A stretch of 55,704 nt of DNA. Source: Loigolactobacillus jiayinensis. Its GTDB lineage: Bacteria > Bacillota > Bacilli > Lactobacillales > Lactobacillaceae. The notes below the pieces were generated by a model that ran no database searches, had not been told where the DNA came from, and was given only the letters and a program-made list of their open reading frames with translations. The position numbers were made by a program, and so were the translations under genes. Positions 40,024 to 48,522 of this stretch are shown one piece after another (positions within the stretch are counted from its first letter, which is position 1; every line of letters begins with the position of its first letter). Where the stretch lies: positions 1-55,704 of the forward strand of contig NZ_RHOF01000025.1 in the NCBI RefSeq assembly GCF_003946445.1, given 5' to 3'.

Positions 40024-42378
40024 TCAGAAATTATATCCTTGCTGAAAAGGGGACAATCCTTTTTTGATTCTTAATCCAGCATATTGGCGCTGCCCCATAA
40101 CTGTCTTTTTATCAAATCGCTGCGCTAATTCACGACCCAGTTTATTTTTTGTAATACCCGTTCCATGAATTTTTTCCCATTCATCAAATGCTAGTGAGAT
40201 TTCCTTAAATGACGCTTGGTAACCAGGTCCAACTTCTGCTACTTCTTCTAAGAAGCCACCGATGGTATCCATTTCGCCGCGATATTGTTTCGAATCTTCC
40301 TGTACAATCTGTGGTGGATTTAAGCCTTCACGTTGCCACATTAGTGCGCCGTCGACAGCCCAGTTTAAAATACCCGGTCCTTCACGCAATAGTTTTTGTT
40401 TTAGTTTAGGGTCTTTTTTATTATTCGGCACTTGGACTAAAAATGGGATAAACAATAGTCGCCGCCAAATACCGTCGTCTGTGCCACGAACGATCGGTTT
40501 ATGATTAGTCGATAGCCAAATCGTACCTGTCGGCTGAAATTCAAAATAATCACCATATAATTGTCGTGCTGTGACTTTTTCGCCACCAGTCATTTGCTTG
40601 ATCAGGCCTTCTGATAGTCGCATGCCTTCGTCTGGCTCACTAGACGCAATAAACCGTGCGCCTTTCATACGGGCAATGTCATTATTCGGACCACCAGAAC
40701 TAGCTAACGGCTTCGCCATTAATGTTTCCGGCTGAATTGTGATGGCATAATTACCGATAATGCTGCTAACTGTTTCGACAAAAACAGATTTACCGTTAGA
40801 ACCATTTTTACGTTTTTCACCATGTAGAATTGTCATGACTTGTTCGTCCATAGTACCAGTTAAACTGTACCCAACTAGCTTTTGCATAAAATGGATCAAG
40901 TCCTGATTACCGTCGAAAGTTTGATGTAAAAACTCTTCCCAACGCGGTGCGGCGTAAGTATCAGAATATTCAAAATTAGTAATTTTAGTGAACATTGATT
41001 CTGGTGTCGTTTCCATTAAGCTTCCTGTGGCCAGATCAATATAGCCGGACGGTGTATTTAAAACATTTAGCTCTTGATCAAAATCATCGGTAGTTGTGGC
41101 AATTAGCGTCTGCGTTTCCGCAAGTGCTGCCCGTTTTCCAGAGTTGTTACGGCTACGTTTGATAAATTTGGCTTTTGCTTCTGTTGCCGCGTCTTTATCA
41201 TCAATCGAAGCATCTTTTGGCACATGTACTGGCTCATCTTTCAATGATTCGACGACTTTATTTAATAGCTTTTGTGCGACAAAAGTTTTATCCTGCCGCC
41301 AAGCGTGACCATCAAAATACATAAACTTTCCTGCGGTGGTATCAAACTTAACCACGCGACCGTACCGATCAAAATAACGCTGTGCACTACCAGTATCATC
41401 ATATGAGCGCCACTCGTCTTTTTTATCAGTGACTGAATGCTCGTCTACAGTTAATCCAGGTACAGTCAGGCTAAAGGTCGACTCGGCTTGTTTAGCGCTA
41501 TAAACACTGCCTGTACTCGAGATTGCCTTGTTCAATAAACCTTCGCCGTACGTGACCTTGCCGTGCTTTTCATCATATTTATCCCGCATCAAACCCGATT
41601 GACGGAAAATCTCGTCCATTTTCTTGAAATCTTTTGCCGTCCAAAAGGCTAGGTCATTCGCAAAGGCAAGGTCAGCCTCAGACTGGGAATCATAATAACC
41701 TTCCCAATTACCATTCATTAAAACTTTAAACCGTTGCCCAGTTTTACTTTTCAAGGCCGCTTCAGTGATTTGCTCAGTCGTGAGATCAGTAATCCCGTAC
41801 TGCGGTTCATCGTTTAGCATAATGATATTATTGCCACTATCGATGTAGTGTTTATATAGCGTTTTAAGCGCCTTGTTATCAGGCTCAGTCACTTCACGGC
41901 AATCGGTAAAAGCATTGCCTGTCAGGGCAAAAAAGCGACCTGAATCGTACATTTCAATGTCACCTTTACGCCGTTTTCCTTCCGGTAGCTTGCCCTTAAC
42001 AATGATGTGGATGCCTTCGCCTGATAACGAAACTTCGGTGTACGAGTTTGTGGTTTGCATAAATTCATAAACCAAATTTTCGGCGGTGTCACCATGTAAA
42101 ACCCGGTCGATTTCTTCTTTAACGTGATCTAAATCAATGCCGACATATGGTGCCTTAAAGAAAAAAGCTAAGCCGGCAAAGTGTTCGTTTTGGTTGACCG
42201 CCTTTAAGGCGGTACTAAAATCTGTCCAAGTGGTTTCATCGTTTGATTTTCCTTTCTCTCCTGTGGTTGCATCGTATGGAATTTTTGTATATTTGCCACG
42301 TTCTGGTTTCCATATTTTTTTGAAAACGCCCCACTGTTTGAGGGCTTTTAACTCATTGGGAATTGCTGAATAATCCAT
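40024..42378 (-). CDS. Phage primase-helicase (prim-pol plus SF3 helicase)
   Basis: 784 aa replication protein. Residues 1-170 are a primase-polymerase-like domain with the metal-binding GIDLDH (D82, D84) and EGIHIIVKG. Residues about 470-700 are a D5/P4-type superfamily 3 helicase with Walker A GSNGKS at 526-531, ARFIASSEPDEG and TIWLSTNHKPIVRGTDDGIWRR as motif C and arginine finger. It should unwind and prime at the iteron region that lies just beyond its stop codon. GGAGGG lies before the ATG. Confidence 0.92.
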   Translation of the reverse strand: MDYSAIPNELKALKQWGVFKKIWKPERGKYTKIPYDATTGEKGKSNDETTWTDFSTALKAVNQNEHFAGLAFFFKAPYVGIDLDHVKEEIDRVLHGDTAENLVYEFMQTTNSYTEVSLSGEGIHIIVKGKLPEGKRRKGDIEMYDSGRFFALTGNAFTDCREVTEPDNKALKTLYKHYIDSGNNIIMLNDEPQYGITDLTTEQITEAALKSKTGQRFKVLMNGNWEGYYDSQSEADLAFANDLAFWTAKDFKKMDEIFRQSGLMRDKYDEKHGKVTYGEGLLNKAISSTGSVYSAKQAESTFSLTVPGLTVDEHSVTDKKDEWRSYDDTGSAQRYFDRYGRVVKFDTTAGKFMYFDGHAWRQDKTFVAQKLLNKVVESLKDEPVHVPKDASIDDKDAATEAKAKFIKRSRNNSGKRAALAETQTLIATTTDDFDQELNVLNTPSGYIDLATGSLMETTPESMFTKITNFEYSDTYAAPRWEEFLHQTFDGNQDLIHFMQKLVGYSLTGTMDEQVMTILHGEKRKNGSNGKSVFVETVSSIIGNYAITIQPETLMAKPLASSGGPNNDIARMKGARFIASSEPDEGMRLSEGLIKQMTGGEKVTARQLYGDYFEFQPTGTIWLSTNHKPIVRGTDDGIWRRLLFIPFLVQVPNNKKDPKLKQKLLREGPGILNWAVDGALMWQREGLNPPQIVQEDSKQYRGEMDTIGGFLEEVAEVGPGYQASFKEISLAFDEWEKIHGTGITKNKLGRELAQRFDKKTVMGQRQYAGLRIKKGLSPFQQGYNF

Positions 42379-42397
42379 AATGCCCTCCTTTATCTAT

Positions 42398-42925
42398 TTA
42401 AAACGGTAAATCTGAGTCTGAAATATCAATCGATTCACCATTATTTGCAAACGGATCATCATTTTTTAATTTATTAGGATTGGTTTTATCAGGCCACTTG
42501 TGCTGTAACTGTGGGAAATCAGTTTTAGTCCAACGCTTTACATTTAAATTATTATAAGTTTTACCATCGTAGTCCGATGATTCATTTTTAACTCGTAATT
42601 TTGCTGGTTTAGCTAAAAAGTCTTTCATAAAATTGTCGAAATTGTCGTATGATTTGCCATCTTCTAAGCTGAATGCTTCAGCAATTCGCATAATAAATTT
42701 TTGCGGGTATTTATTAGTCGTTTTATTGCGGTAAATCCGTTGAAAGACGTGTGAATTTTGAAATCCTTGCTTGATATCATTGCGGATAATCATATCAAAA
42801 TTAATAAATTCAGTACCGGTATTTGGATTAGCATCCTCTTGGACGTTGCTCATAACTACTTCATAGTCGCCGTCTTTTACTTCTGGGAAATCTTCGTTTT
42901 CTGAAAAATCTAATTTAAATGACAT
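42398..42925 (-). CDS. DUF669 protein with SSB-like C-terminus
   Basis: 175 aa. DUF669 pattern: VKDGDYEVVMSNVQEDANPN then FINFDMIIRNDIKQGF and NKYPQKFIMRIAEAF. The extreme C-terminus, DISDSDLPF, strongly resembles the acidic tail of bacterial SSB proteins that recruits replication partners. The phage lacks a conventional SSB, and this gene lies between primase and helicase, so a single-strand-binding role is a reasonable inference. GAGGAGG lies before the ATG. Confidence 0.8.
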   Translation of the reverse strand: MSFKLDFSENEDFPEVKDGDYEVVMSNVQEDANPNTGTEFINFDMIIRNDIKQGFQNSHVFQRIYRNKTTNKYPQKFIMRIAEAFSLEDGKSYDNFDNFMKDFLAKPAKLRVKNESSDYDGKTYNNLNVKRWTKTDFPQLQHKWPDKTNPNKLKNDDPFANNGESIDISDSDLPF

Positions 42926-42959
42926 TTTATTTTCCTCCTCAGGAATGTAAGTTTAGTAA

Positions 42960-44474
42960 TTAAAAGTTAAATAACGTTGGTAAAGCAGCTTCTGCTTCGT
43001 GTTTATCTTTAACGCGCTCATAGGTAGCAGTAATTTTGTTAAGTGAATTGCCGGCGCGAGCGGCTAATTCTGCTAATTCTTCTGGCTGGATTTCTTTTAC
43101 CTGATTTAATCTGAGATGCATTGCTCGATAAACTGGCCATTTAACTTGTCGCGTTTCAGTTTCTTGTTGGGCAACTAAAATATCGTAAATTTTACTGAGA
43201 TTACGCGAACGTGTCGGATTTTTCTTGGCTAACATTAGTTGATTAAATCGTTTGATATCAGTGATTTCAGCCATATCATCTTGGATGATTTCCTTACCGT
43301 TGTCGCGTTCTTTTTTATCATCTTCATCAATAGCTGGTGCTTTGCTGCAGTAAGGGCAGATACGACGTTTATTTTCGTCATGAGCCCATTTATAAAAGGC
43401 ACCCTGGCAAAAGTCGCAAGTAATTAAGCGTGGCGCGGCGTCTTTTGGCTTGCCTTCTAAAGACCAACTGCGTGGCGTATCTGGCAAGCCATGTTCAAGT
43501 GCATTAGCAACCTGATCAATAATAATCGCTGTCTTATTTGGCTGGTAACGCATCCCACGCATCGCTTGTTGAATGTGGAGGACTAAGGATTTAGTCGGCC
43601 GCAGTAGCATAATCACGCTCACATCCGGCACATCAAACCCTTCTGAGATAAGGTCAACGTTACATAATACTTTTATCTCATGATTACGAAACGCCTTAAT
43701 GATTTGTGCTCGCTCGTGACTAGGTGAGGTTGCGTCAATATGTTTAGCCGTAATGCCAGCATTCACGAATTGCTGTGCAAACATCTGACTGTACTCCACA
43801 CTGTGGGCGTAAAGAATCGCCTGTTTACCGTTTGCTAACTTGCGGTAATTATCAACCACATCACCGAAAATGGTCTTTTCTAACGCTTCATCGATCGATT
43901 GCTTAGTGAAATCACCTTGTGATGACCGCTTTAACTCGTCGCGGGCAACGATTGATTGGGGCATAAAATATTTATACGGTGCCAGCGATTGATTTTTAAT
44001 TAGCCAATCAACGGTTGGCCCTTCAACCATCGTTGAATAAATATCGGTAAAGCCTTGTCCACTCATCCGCCAAGGTGTGGCTGTAAAACCTAATCGCGGC
44101 ACATCGGCGTAGTAATCGTATATTTTACGGTAAGTCTTAGCTAAGGCGTGGTGTGTTTCGTCCGTTATAATAACCGTCGGCACCGGTAGCCTTGCTAGCC
44201 GTCTAACGACTTTCCCGACCGTCATAACAATCGCTCGGCTCATATCCACAGCGTTGTTTTTAAACGATTGTGTGATTTGCTCCACTAGCTCTTTACGATG
44301 CACTAGGAACAACACTTGCCCCTGCTTTTCTGTTGCTAGGCGGGCAATCTCGGCAATGATGACACTTTTACCCGAACCCGGTGGCGCAACTAGTAACACG
44401 CCTTTATTACCTTTAGACAGTTCTTCACGAGCGCGTTTAACTAGGCTCGTCTGGTAAGATCTCAGCTGATACAT
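42960..44474 (-). CDS. DEAD/DEAH-type superfamily 2 helicase
   Basis: About 504 aa. LRSYQTSLVKRAREELSKG (Q-like motif), Walker A VAPPGSGKS, motif II ITDETHHA, GFTATPWR (motif III), and QAMRGMRYQPNKTAIIID in helicase part two. Cysteine pairs (LITCDFCQGAFYK and RICPYCSKAP) suggest a zinc ribbon. The ATG at 44474 with AAGGTGA upstream is preferred to a further upstream start; it overlaps the Sak4-like gene by 38 bases. Confidence 0.9.
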   Translation of the reverse strand: MYQLRSYQTSLVKRAREELSKGNKGVLLVAPPGSGKSVIIAEIARLATEKQGQVLFLVHRKELVEQITQSFKNNAVDMSRAIVMTVGKVVRRLARLPVPTVIITDETHHALAKTYRKIYDYYADVPRLGFTATPWRMSGQGFTDIYSTMVEGPTVDWLIKNQSLAPYKYFMPQSIVARDELKRSSQGDFTKQSIDEALEKTIFGDVVDNYRKLANGKQAILYAHSVEYSQMFAQQFVNAGITAKHIDATSPSHERAQIIKAFRNHEIKVLCNVDLISEGFDVPDVSVIMLLRPTKSLVLHIQQAMRGMRYQPNKTAIIIDQVANALEHGLPDTPRSWSLEGKPKDAAPRLITCDFCQGAFYKWAHDENKRRICPYCSKAPAIDEDDKKERDNGKEIIQDDMAEITDIKRFNQLMLAKKNPTRSRNLSKIYDILVAQQETETRQVKWPVYRAMHLRLNQVKEIQPEELAELAARAGNSLNKITATYERVKDKHEAEAALPTLFNF

Positions 44475-45153
44475 TATCATCACCTTCTTTAAACAAATCC
44501 TCTTGTAAACAAAACTCGCGTTGATCAAGTTGGTTTTTAGCAAAAACTGCATTGGAAGGTGTTAAAATAATGCCCCGCTTACCTGTTTTAGCTGATACTT
44601 GTAAGCGACCAACTTGTAGAGCTAGACCCATCACATTGCTAAGAATTGGCTTGCGAATCTGTGGGTAAGCTCTAGTAAAAGTTTGTCCTGATTCGGTAGC
44701 AAAATCATCCGTCTGCTCCCACGCTGTGATCACAATATTTTTGTTCCAGTTTTTCATGTAACGAATCATATCTAATTCAAAAAACTGCAATTGTTGGTAG
44801 TTTTGAATACCGGGAACGCCGTTGTTATTGCCTTTTTTTCCATATTCAGTTAGGACAGCATTTTCTAATTCTGAAATATTATCCAATGCAATACTGTCGT
44901 ATTCATCGAGATGCTTATCTTTGATTTCTTTTAATAATTTTGGTAGTGATTCGCGCGGATTATATGGGTCATCAAGCGTCACAATATCAATATCGGGCTT
45001 ATTGCTCAGGACCGACGACGTGCCGTCTAAATCAATGATTAATTTACGGCCTGGCATGTACTGGAGTGTGGATGTTTTGCCCATCCCTGGTGCCGCGTAA
45101 AGTATCCGCAACGCCGCTGGTTTATTAATTTCGGTTGCTTTAATTACTTTCAA
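44437..45153 (-). CDS. Sak4-like AAA ATPase (AAA_24)
   Basis: 238 aa RecA-like single-strand annealing or recombination ATPase. Walker A AAPGMGKT at residues 20-27, LIIDLDGTSSVL, and Walker B-type YDSIALDNISELE. In related phages Sak4 works with an SSB protein; here the DUF669 gene is close by. Starts at TTG after GGAAGTG. Ends with an acidic tail that overlaps the helicase start. Confidence 0.85.
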   Translation of the reverse strand: MKVIKATEINKPAALRILYAAPGMGKTSTLQYMPGRKLIIDLDGTSSVLSNKPDIDIVTLDDPYNPRESLPKLLKEIKDKHLDEYDSIALDNISELENAVLTEYGKKGNNNGVPGIQNYQQLQFFELDMIRYMKNWNKNIVITAWEQTDDFATESGQTFTRAYPQIRKPILSNVMGLALQVGRLQVSAKTGKRGIILTPSNAVFAKNQLDQREFCLQEDLFKEGDDNVSAEILPDEPS

Positions 45154-45167
45154 TTTATTTTCACTTC

Positions 45168-45650
45168 CTATTTAATCATCAGGGATTCACTATGTGTCAG
45201 CTCAGCACCAGGTACTTCTTTACCACTTTTCAACGCTTCTTTAATGAGTGTTTTGGATAATTTCATCGGCTGTGGCTGATAGTAGTCAACTGGAACTTCT
45301 TTATCATCGATCATGTGGACTGATGCGGGATTGTGCCGAATTTTAATCGTAAATAATGAGTCTTTAACCTGATTAATATCAGCCGTGTGAAATGCATCGA
45401 TTAAATTAGCTTTCAGCCGATTAATATTATTTTCGACTGCTTTTTTTCGTGCCTGCAGTCGTTTAATTTCCTCTGAAATATCTGTGATATCAGCTTGCAT
45501 TGCGTTGATCACCTTGGCGTAACCGATGGCCTTATCCTGAATGGCGTCATCAATCGATGCCATCGTATCGTTAAATACTTCTGGATCAGTTTCATCTGCC
45601 AGCGACTGTAACTTCCTGTAGTTACTTGTTAATTCATATAATGTTGCCAT
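45168..45650 (-). CDS. Siphovirus Gp157-family protein
   Basis: 160 aa. LYELTSNYRKLQSLADETDP at the N-terminus, a long coiled coil (ISEEIKRLQARKKAVENNIN) and FTIKIRHNPASVHMIDDKEV are the Gp157 pattern. The family sits in phage replication modules next to Sak4-like proteins; the first members were linked to phage resistance in streptococci. Function unproven. GGAGG 7 nt before the ATG. Confidence 0.88.
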   Translation of the reverse strand: MATLYELTSNYRKLQSLADETDPEVFNDTMASIDDAIQDKAIGYAKVINAMQADITDISEEIKRLQARKKAVENNINRLKANLIDAFHTADINQVKDSLFTIKIRHNPASVHMIDDKEVPVDYYQPQPMKLSKTLIKEALKSGKEVPGAELTHSESLMIK

Positions 45651-45651
45651 T

Positions 45652-46260
45652 TTAAAACCTCCGAATAGGTGTGATTAAATAAGTTGCTTTTTGAGCCGTT
45701 AGCGAGAAAGGCGTTAGCGAAGCGTTAAAATTAAAAATAACTTCGTCCGTTGGTAGCGCTTGCGTGAAAAATTCAATTGCTTGCGCCATATATTCAGAGT
45801 TAAAACTAACTTCTAACGGATCACTAGACCTGTTTTGGACTACAATTGGAATGTGAACGGTAACTAAATTATTTTCACCGCCGGCGATAGTCAAAGTTTC
45901 ATTATCGTTTTCCCACTTTAAAACAGCTGGATCGTTAGCGCTCTTAAGTTTAGCCATCCCTTTAATGATCGGGAGCACGTCGATTAAATCGCTAGTTTTG
46001 GCATGAAATTGATATTGATAACTTTTCGGAATTATCCGGCTTGTGTCAGGATAATTTTCGTCACATTCGCCAAACGTTTTAAGATTCAAATTGAAATCTT
46101 GTTTTAAATGATGAAAGTCTTCTATTCTTAACAGCACATGACTATCTGTTGCTATCACGCTACCGTCTTCGTTAAAATGTAAACACTGTAAAGCAGGGCG
46201 TGAATTCACGCTACTAACGGCTTTTTTAAATGCCGCGCCTAATTTATTACTAGTTTGCAT
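45652..46260 (-). CDS. Short sliding-clamp-like protein
   Basis: 202 aa. Several stretches match the beta clamp (DnaN): PALQCLHFNEDGSVIATDSH near the N-terminus, NETLTIAGGENNLVTVHIPI, VSFNSEYMAQAIEFF, VIFNFNASLTPFSLTAQ and the terminal ATYLITPIRRF (DnaN ends in YxxMPMRL). At 202 aa it would contain fewer domains than the three of DnaN. Position in the replication operon fits a phage processivity factor or clamp mimic. Inference from pattern only. Confidence 0.55.
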   Translation of the reverse strand: MQTSNKLGAAFKKAVSSVNSRPALQCLHFNEDGSVIATDSHVLLRIEDFHHLKQDFNLNLKTFGECDENYPDTSRIIPKSYQYQFHAKTSDLIDVLPIIKGMAKLKSANDPAVLKWENDNETLTIAGGENNLVTVHIPIVVQNRSSDPLEVSFNSEYMAQAIEFFTQALPTDEVIFNFNASLTPFSLTAQKATYLITPIRRF

Positions 46261-46290
46261 TGATTTTCCTCAATTCTGATTTTTTTGCGG

Positions 46291-46351
46291 TACAATTGAC
46301 TTAAGCACCCCACACACCTCTTAGCAATGTGTCCCAAGTGGGGACTTTTTT
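46291..46351 (+). ncRNA. Possible rightward small RNA or terminator
   Basis: On the plus strand TACAAT at 46291 is followed by a nested hairpin, CCCCAC (46308) with GTGGGG (46338-46343) and inner ACAC/GTGT, then TTTTTT (46346-46351). It is antisense to the early transcript. The -35 element is weak, so it may just be a terminator against read-through. Elsewhere in the 46261-46518 gap a perfect repeat TGAAATATC/GATATTTCA lies at 46358-46366 and 46381-46389. Confidence 0.35.
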
Positions 46352-46518
46352 ATCGCATGAAATATCTACGATTTATATTCGATATTTCAAATTAAAAGCT
46401 GTAAAGCTTGATATAACAGTATTTATTTATTTGATTTATCTACGAAAAAAGTGTGGTCTATCGCGTGGATTTTAGAATTGTGAACCATTTCCATTTTGGA
46501 AACAGTTCCTCCTTAAAA

Positions 46519-46779
46519 TTACTTTTTATCGTGTAATTCCGCCTGTAGCCGGTAGCCCTCAAGCTCCCAGATTTTATCAGTGATTCGATCCAAGCAAATC
46601 TGTTTACCCATGTCCGCATCATAATTATCTGGATCAACAGCCCCTGATGCTTCTGTAATGACAAAACCGGATGGTAATTTTAATGAAACCACTGTGACTT
46701 TATCAAAAACTGTTTCAGTTTTAATTTCGGATTGGTTCATCAGTGCTTCTATGTCAGCGTTTGTTATTGTATTTTTCAT
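46519..46779 (-). CDS. Gp49/gp66-family phage protein
   Basis: 86 aa. The pattern ITNADIEALMNQSEIKTETV, then VVSLKLPSGFVITEASGAVD, DNYDADMGKQICLDRITDKI and WELEGYRLQ matches the small Gp49-like family seen in many phages. Function unknown. AGGAGG lies 8 nt before the ATG. Confidence 0.75.
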   Translation of the reverse strand: MKNTITNADIEALMNQSEIKTETVFDKVTVVSLKLPSGFVITEASGAVDPDNYDADMGKQICLDRITDKIWELEGYRLQAELHDKK

Positions 46780-46798
46780 TTTTTATTCCTCCTGAAAG

Positions 46799-46984
46799 TT
46801 AGCTTTTTTCCATGATACGTTTAGCAAGTAAATGTGCCTGTTTCTCATTCAGTGGAACCAGTTCAAAACTCCACGCATCATAATACAACTGGGCTTCATT
46901 ACTCCATTCGTACCCAATGTTCGTTAATAAATCGTCTTGACTGATTCGGTCTTGAATATCCTTAGACGGCTTGTCTAAATTCAT
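46799..46984 (-). CDS. Hypothetical early phage protein, 61 aa
   Basis: ATG 8 nt after GGAGG. Acidic helical protein with an aromatic middle (GYEWSNEAQLYYDAWSFELV) and a C-terminal helix. Member of the leftward early operon with short spacing to neighbours; no family recognised. Confidence 0.6.
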   Translation of the reverse strand: MNLDKPSKDIQDRISQDDLLTNIGYEWSNEAQLYYDAWSFELVPLNEKQAHLLAKRIMEKS

Positions 46985-47002
46985 GCAATCACCTCCGTAA
47001 AT

Positions 47003-47212
47003 TTAACTTTTAACGTCAAAGTGGTTGTTGCCTTTTTGGAAATAACCACTCATCCTAGCCAACCGACACAACCGCCGCCATCGTTTTCTAGTGGGTGCGA
47101 TTGGCTGACCAAATAAATCAGGAAACTCTTCGGCGGCGTGCACCACCATTAAGTGCTCCCATTCTGATTTATTAATTCGATATTTAACCTTTTGCTTTCT
47201 TTTCAAATGCAT
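47003..47212 (-). CDS. Hypothetical early phage protein, 69 aa
   Basis: Strongly basic (MHLKRKQKVKYRINKSEWEH ... PTRKRWRRLCRLARMSGYF). GAGGTG lies before the ATG. Could bind nucleic acid, but no known motif is visible. Confidence 0.55.
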   Translation of the reverse strand: MHLKRKQKVKYRINKSEWEHLMVVHAAEEFPDLFGQPIAPTRKRWRRLCRLARMSGYFQKGNNHFDVKS

Positions 47213-47228
47213 TAACTCACCTCAAAAG

Positions 47229-47471
47229 CTAGTTCTTATTATCAAAGCGTTGCATTAATTCAATCGCTTCGGCATTATTTTCTTGTGATGCGGTCACGTC
47301 TTCTACGCTGATAGCTGGTCCGCATACTTCAGTGTTAATGATATTGGCATAGGCATTCAATTGGTCAAACTCAGCTCTGGTCATTTCTACAATCTTGTTG
47401 ACTTTATAATTTATCCCGGCGGCATCTAACCAGCCTTGGTCATCATCAACTGTTGTGATTCTAGCTTTCAC
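47229..47471 (-). CDS. Hypothetical early phage protein, 80 aa
   Basis: Starts at GTG 9 nt after AGGAG (an in-frame TTG abuts the ribosome binding site). N-terminal beta part (KARITTVDDDQGWLDAAGIN) and acidic helical C-terminus. No family recognised. First leftward gene after the rightward 263-aa gene. Confidence 0.55.
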   Translation of the reverse strand: MKARITTVDDDQGWLDAAGINYKVNKIVEMTRAEFDQLNAYANIINTEVCGPAISVEDVTASQENNAEAIELMQRFDNKN

Positions 47472-47523
47472 ATCAATCAACTCCTAAACTTAGTTTTTGG
47501 TATTAATTATTACGATTTATCTG

Positions 47524-47562
47524 TATAATTCTTCTTATATAAAGATTAATGGGAGATAAGCT
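47524..47562 (+). promoter_or_regulatory. Promoter of the rightward 263-aa gene
   Basis: TATAAT at 47524-47529 in very A+T-rich sequence, with GGGAGATAAG before the ATG at 47563. The -35 element is weak, suggesting an activator or moderate strength. Confidence 0.55.
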
Positions 47563-48354
47563 ATGACACGTTTTAAAGATCATAAGGGTGCTGCAAAACT
47601 ACTAAAACAAATTGACGAAAACAAAAGTGATTATCTTATCATTCACTACGCTTGTGAAAGCTTTTTTGATACAAATGGACGGACTCCACATGTCACATCA
47701 ATTGCGGTAAAAAAATTCGATGATGGACAGGCCGAATTATTTGCCATTCATAAAATTGCGGAAATCAAACATGTTCCAATTGAAAAAATCACCGCTGAAT
47801 ATGACAATCTTGAAAAAGAAATGCTACGTAGGTTTTTTGATTACGTAAAAATTCATATCGAACAAAAATGGATTCATTGGAACATGCGAGATTCAAACTA
47901 TGGATTTAAAGCACTGGAACAAAGATATTTAGTTCTGGGTGGAACTCCCACAGTTATTCCCGATTCTAATAAAGTTGATTTATCTAGATTATTTATTCAT
48001 CTTTATGGAAAAGGTTATATTGATAATCCAAGAATTCAAAGTCTTTTAAAGTTCAACAATATAAAACCATTAAACTTTTTAGACGGTAAGCAAGAAGCAA
48101 AAGCATTTAATGATCATAATTATGTGGAACTCAGTTTTTCTACCGCCTCAAAAGTTGATATATTTGCTAATTTCTTAACGCAATCCATTGATAAAAAGCT
48201 GAAAGTGAAATCAAAACGTAGCGAAATATATGGTAATTCGATGCTCGGGTGGTATGATTTTATTGCTGAAAAACCATACGGTAAACCATTAATCTGGATT
48301 ATAGGTGTTTTAATTAGTGGCATTATCGGAGCCGAACTCGGTCATATTTTCTAA
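47563..48354 (+). CDS. Rightward cargo gene, DEDD-nuclease-like with TM tail
   Basis: 263 aa, transcribed against the surrounding early operon from its own promoter and visibly richer in A+T. The N-terminal half resembles an RNase H-like/DnaQ exonuclease fold: YLIIHYACESFFDTNG, then HVTSIAVKKFDDGQAELFAI; WIHWNMRDSNYGFKALEQRY and DSNKVDLSRLFIHLYGKGYI are conserved-looking motifs with candidate acidic residues. The last 20 residues form one transmembrane helix (PLIWIIGVLISGIIGAEL). I recall similar uncharacterised bacterial proteins but not a name. Membrane-tethered nuclease or immunity factor are inferences. Confidence 0.6.
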   Translation: MTRFKDHKGAAKLLKQIDENKSDYLIIHYACESFFDTNGRTPHVTSIAVKKFDDGQAELFAIHKIAEIKHVPIEKITAEYDNLEKEMLRRFFDYVKIHIEQKWIHWNMRDSNYGFKALEQRYLVLGGTPTVIPDSNKVDLSRLFIHLYGKGYIDNPRIQSLLKFNNIKPLNFLDGKQEAKAFNDHNYVELSFSTASKVDIFANFLTQSIDKKLKVKSKRSEIYGNSMLGWYDFIAEKPYGKPLIWIIGVLISGIIGAELGHIF

Positions 48355-48507
48355 TGATTTCTCTCGATAGAAGTTCAATGCCTCAGTTGCCTCTTTTTTT
48401 GTTACGCTCTCTGTATTTTCAAATAATGTCATTAATTTGGTATAAAACACTAAGTTATCCAATACTTCAGCCGCTGATTTTAATTTAAAAATGTCTTCTT
48501 TTTTCAT
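48310..48507 (-). CDS. Hypothetical early phage protein, 65 aa
   Basis: ATG at 48507 is 8 nt after GGAG; GTG three codons upstream is the alternative. Helical, mixed charge (MKKEDIFKLKSAAEVLDNLV). Its 3' end overlaps the end of the convergent 263-aa gene by 45 bases, so the two transcripts are complementary there. Confidence 0.5.
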   Translation of the reverse strand: MKKEDIFKLKSAAEVLDNLVFYTKLMTLFENTESVTKKEATEALNFYREKSLENMTEFGSDNATN

Positions 48508-48522
48508 TAATGTCACTCCGTC

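Noticed and set aside
46458-46664. Alternative leftward 68-codon frame overlapping the Gp49-like gene
   Set aside because: The overlapping 86-aa frame matches a phage family and has a strong ribosome binding site.
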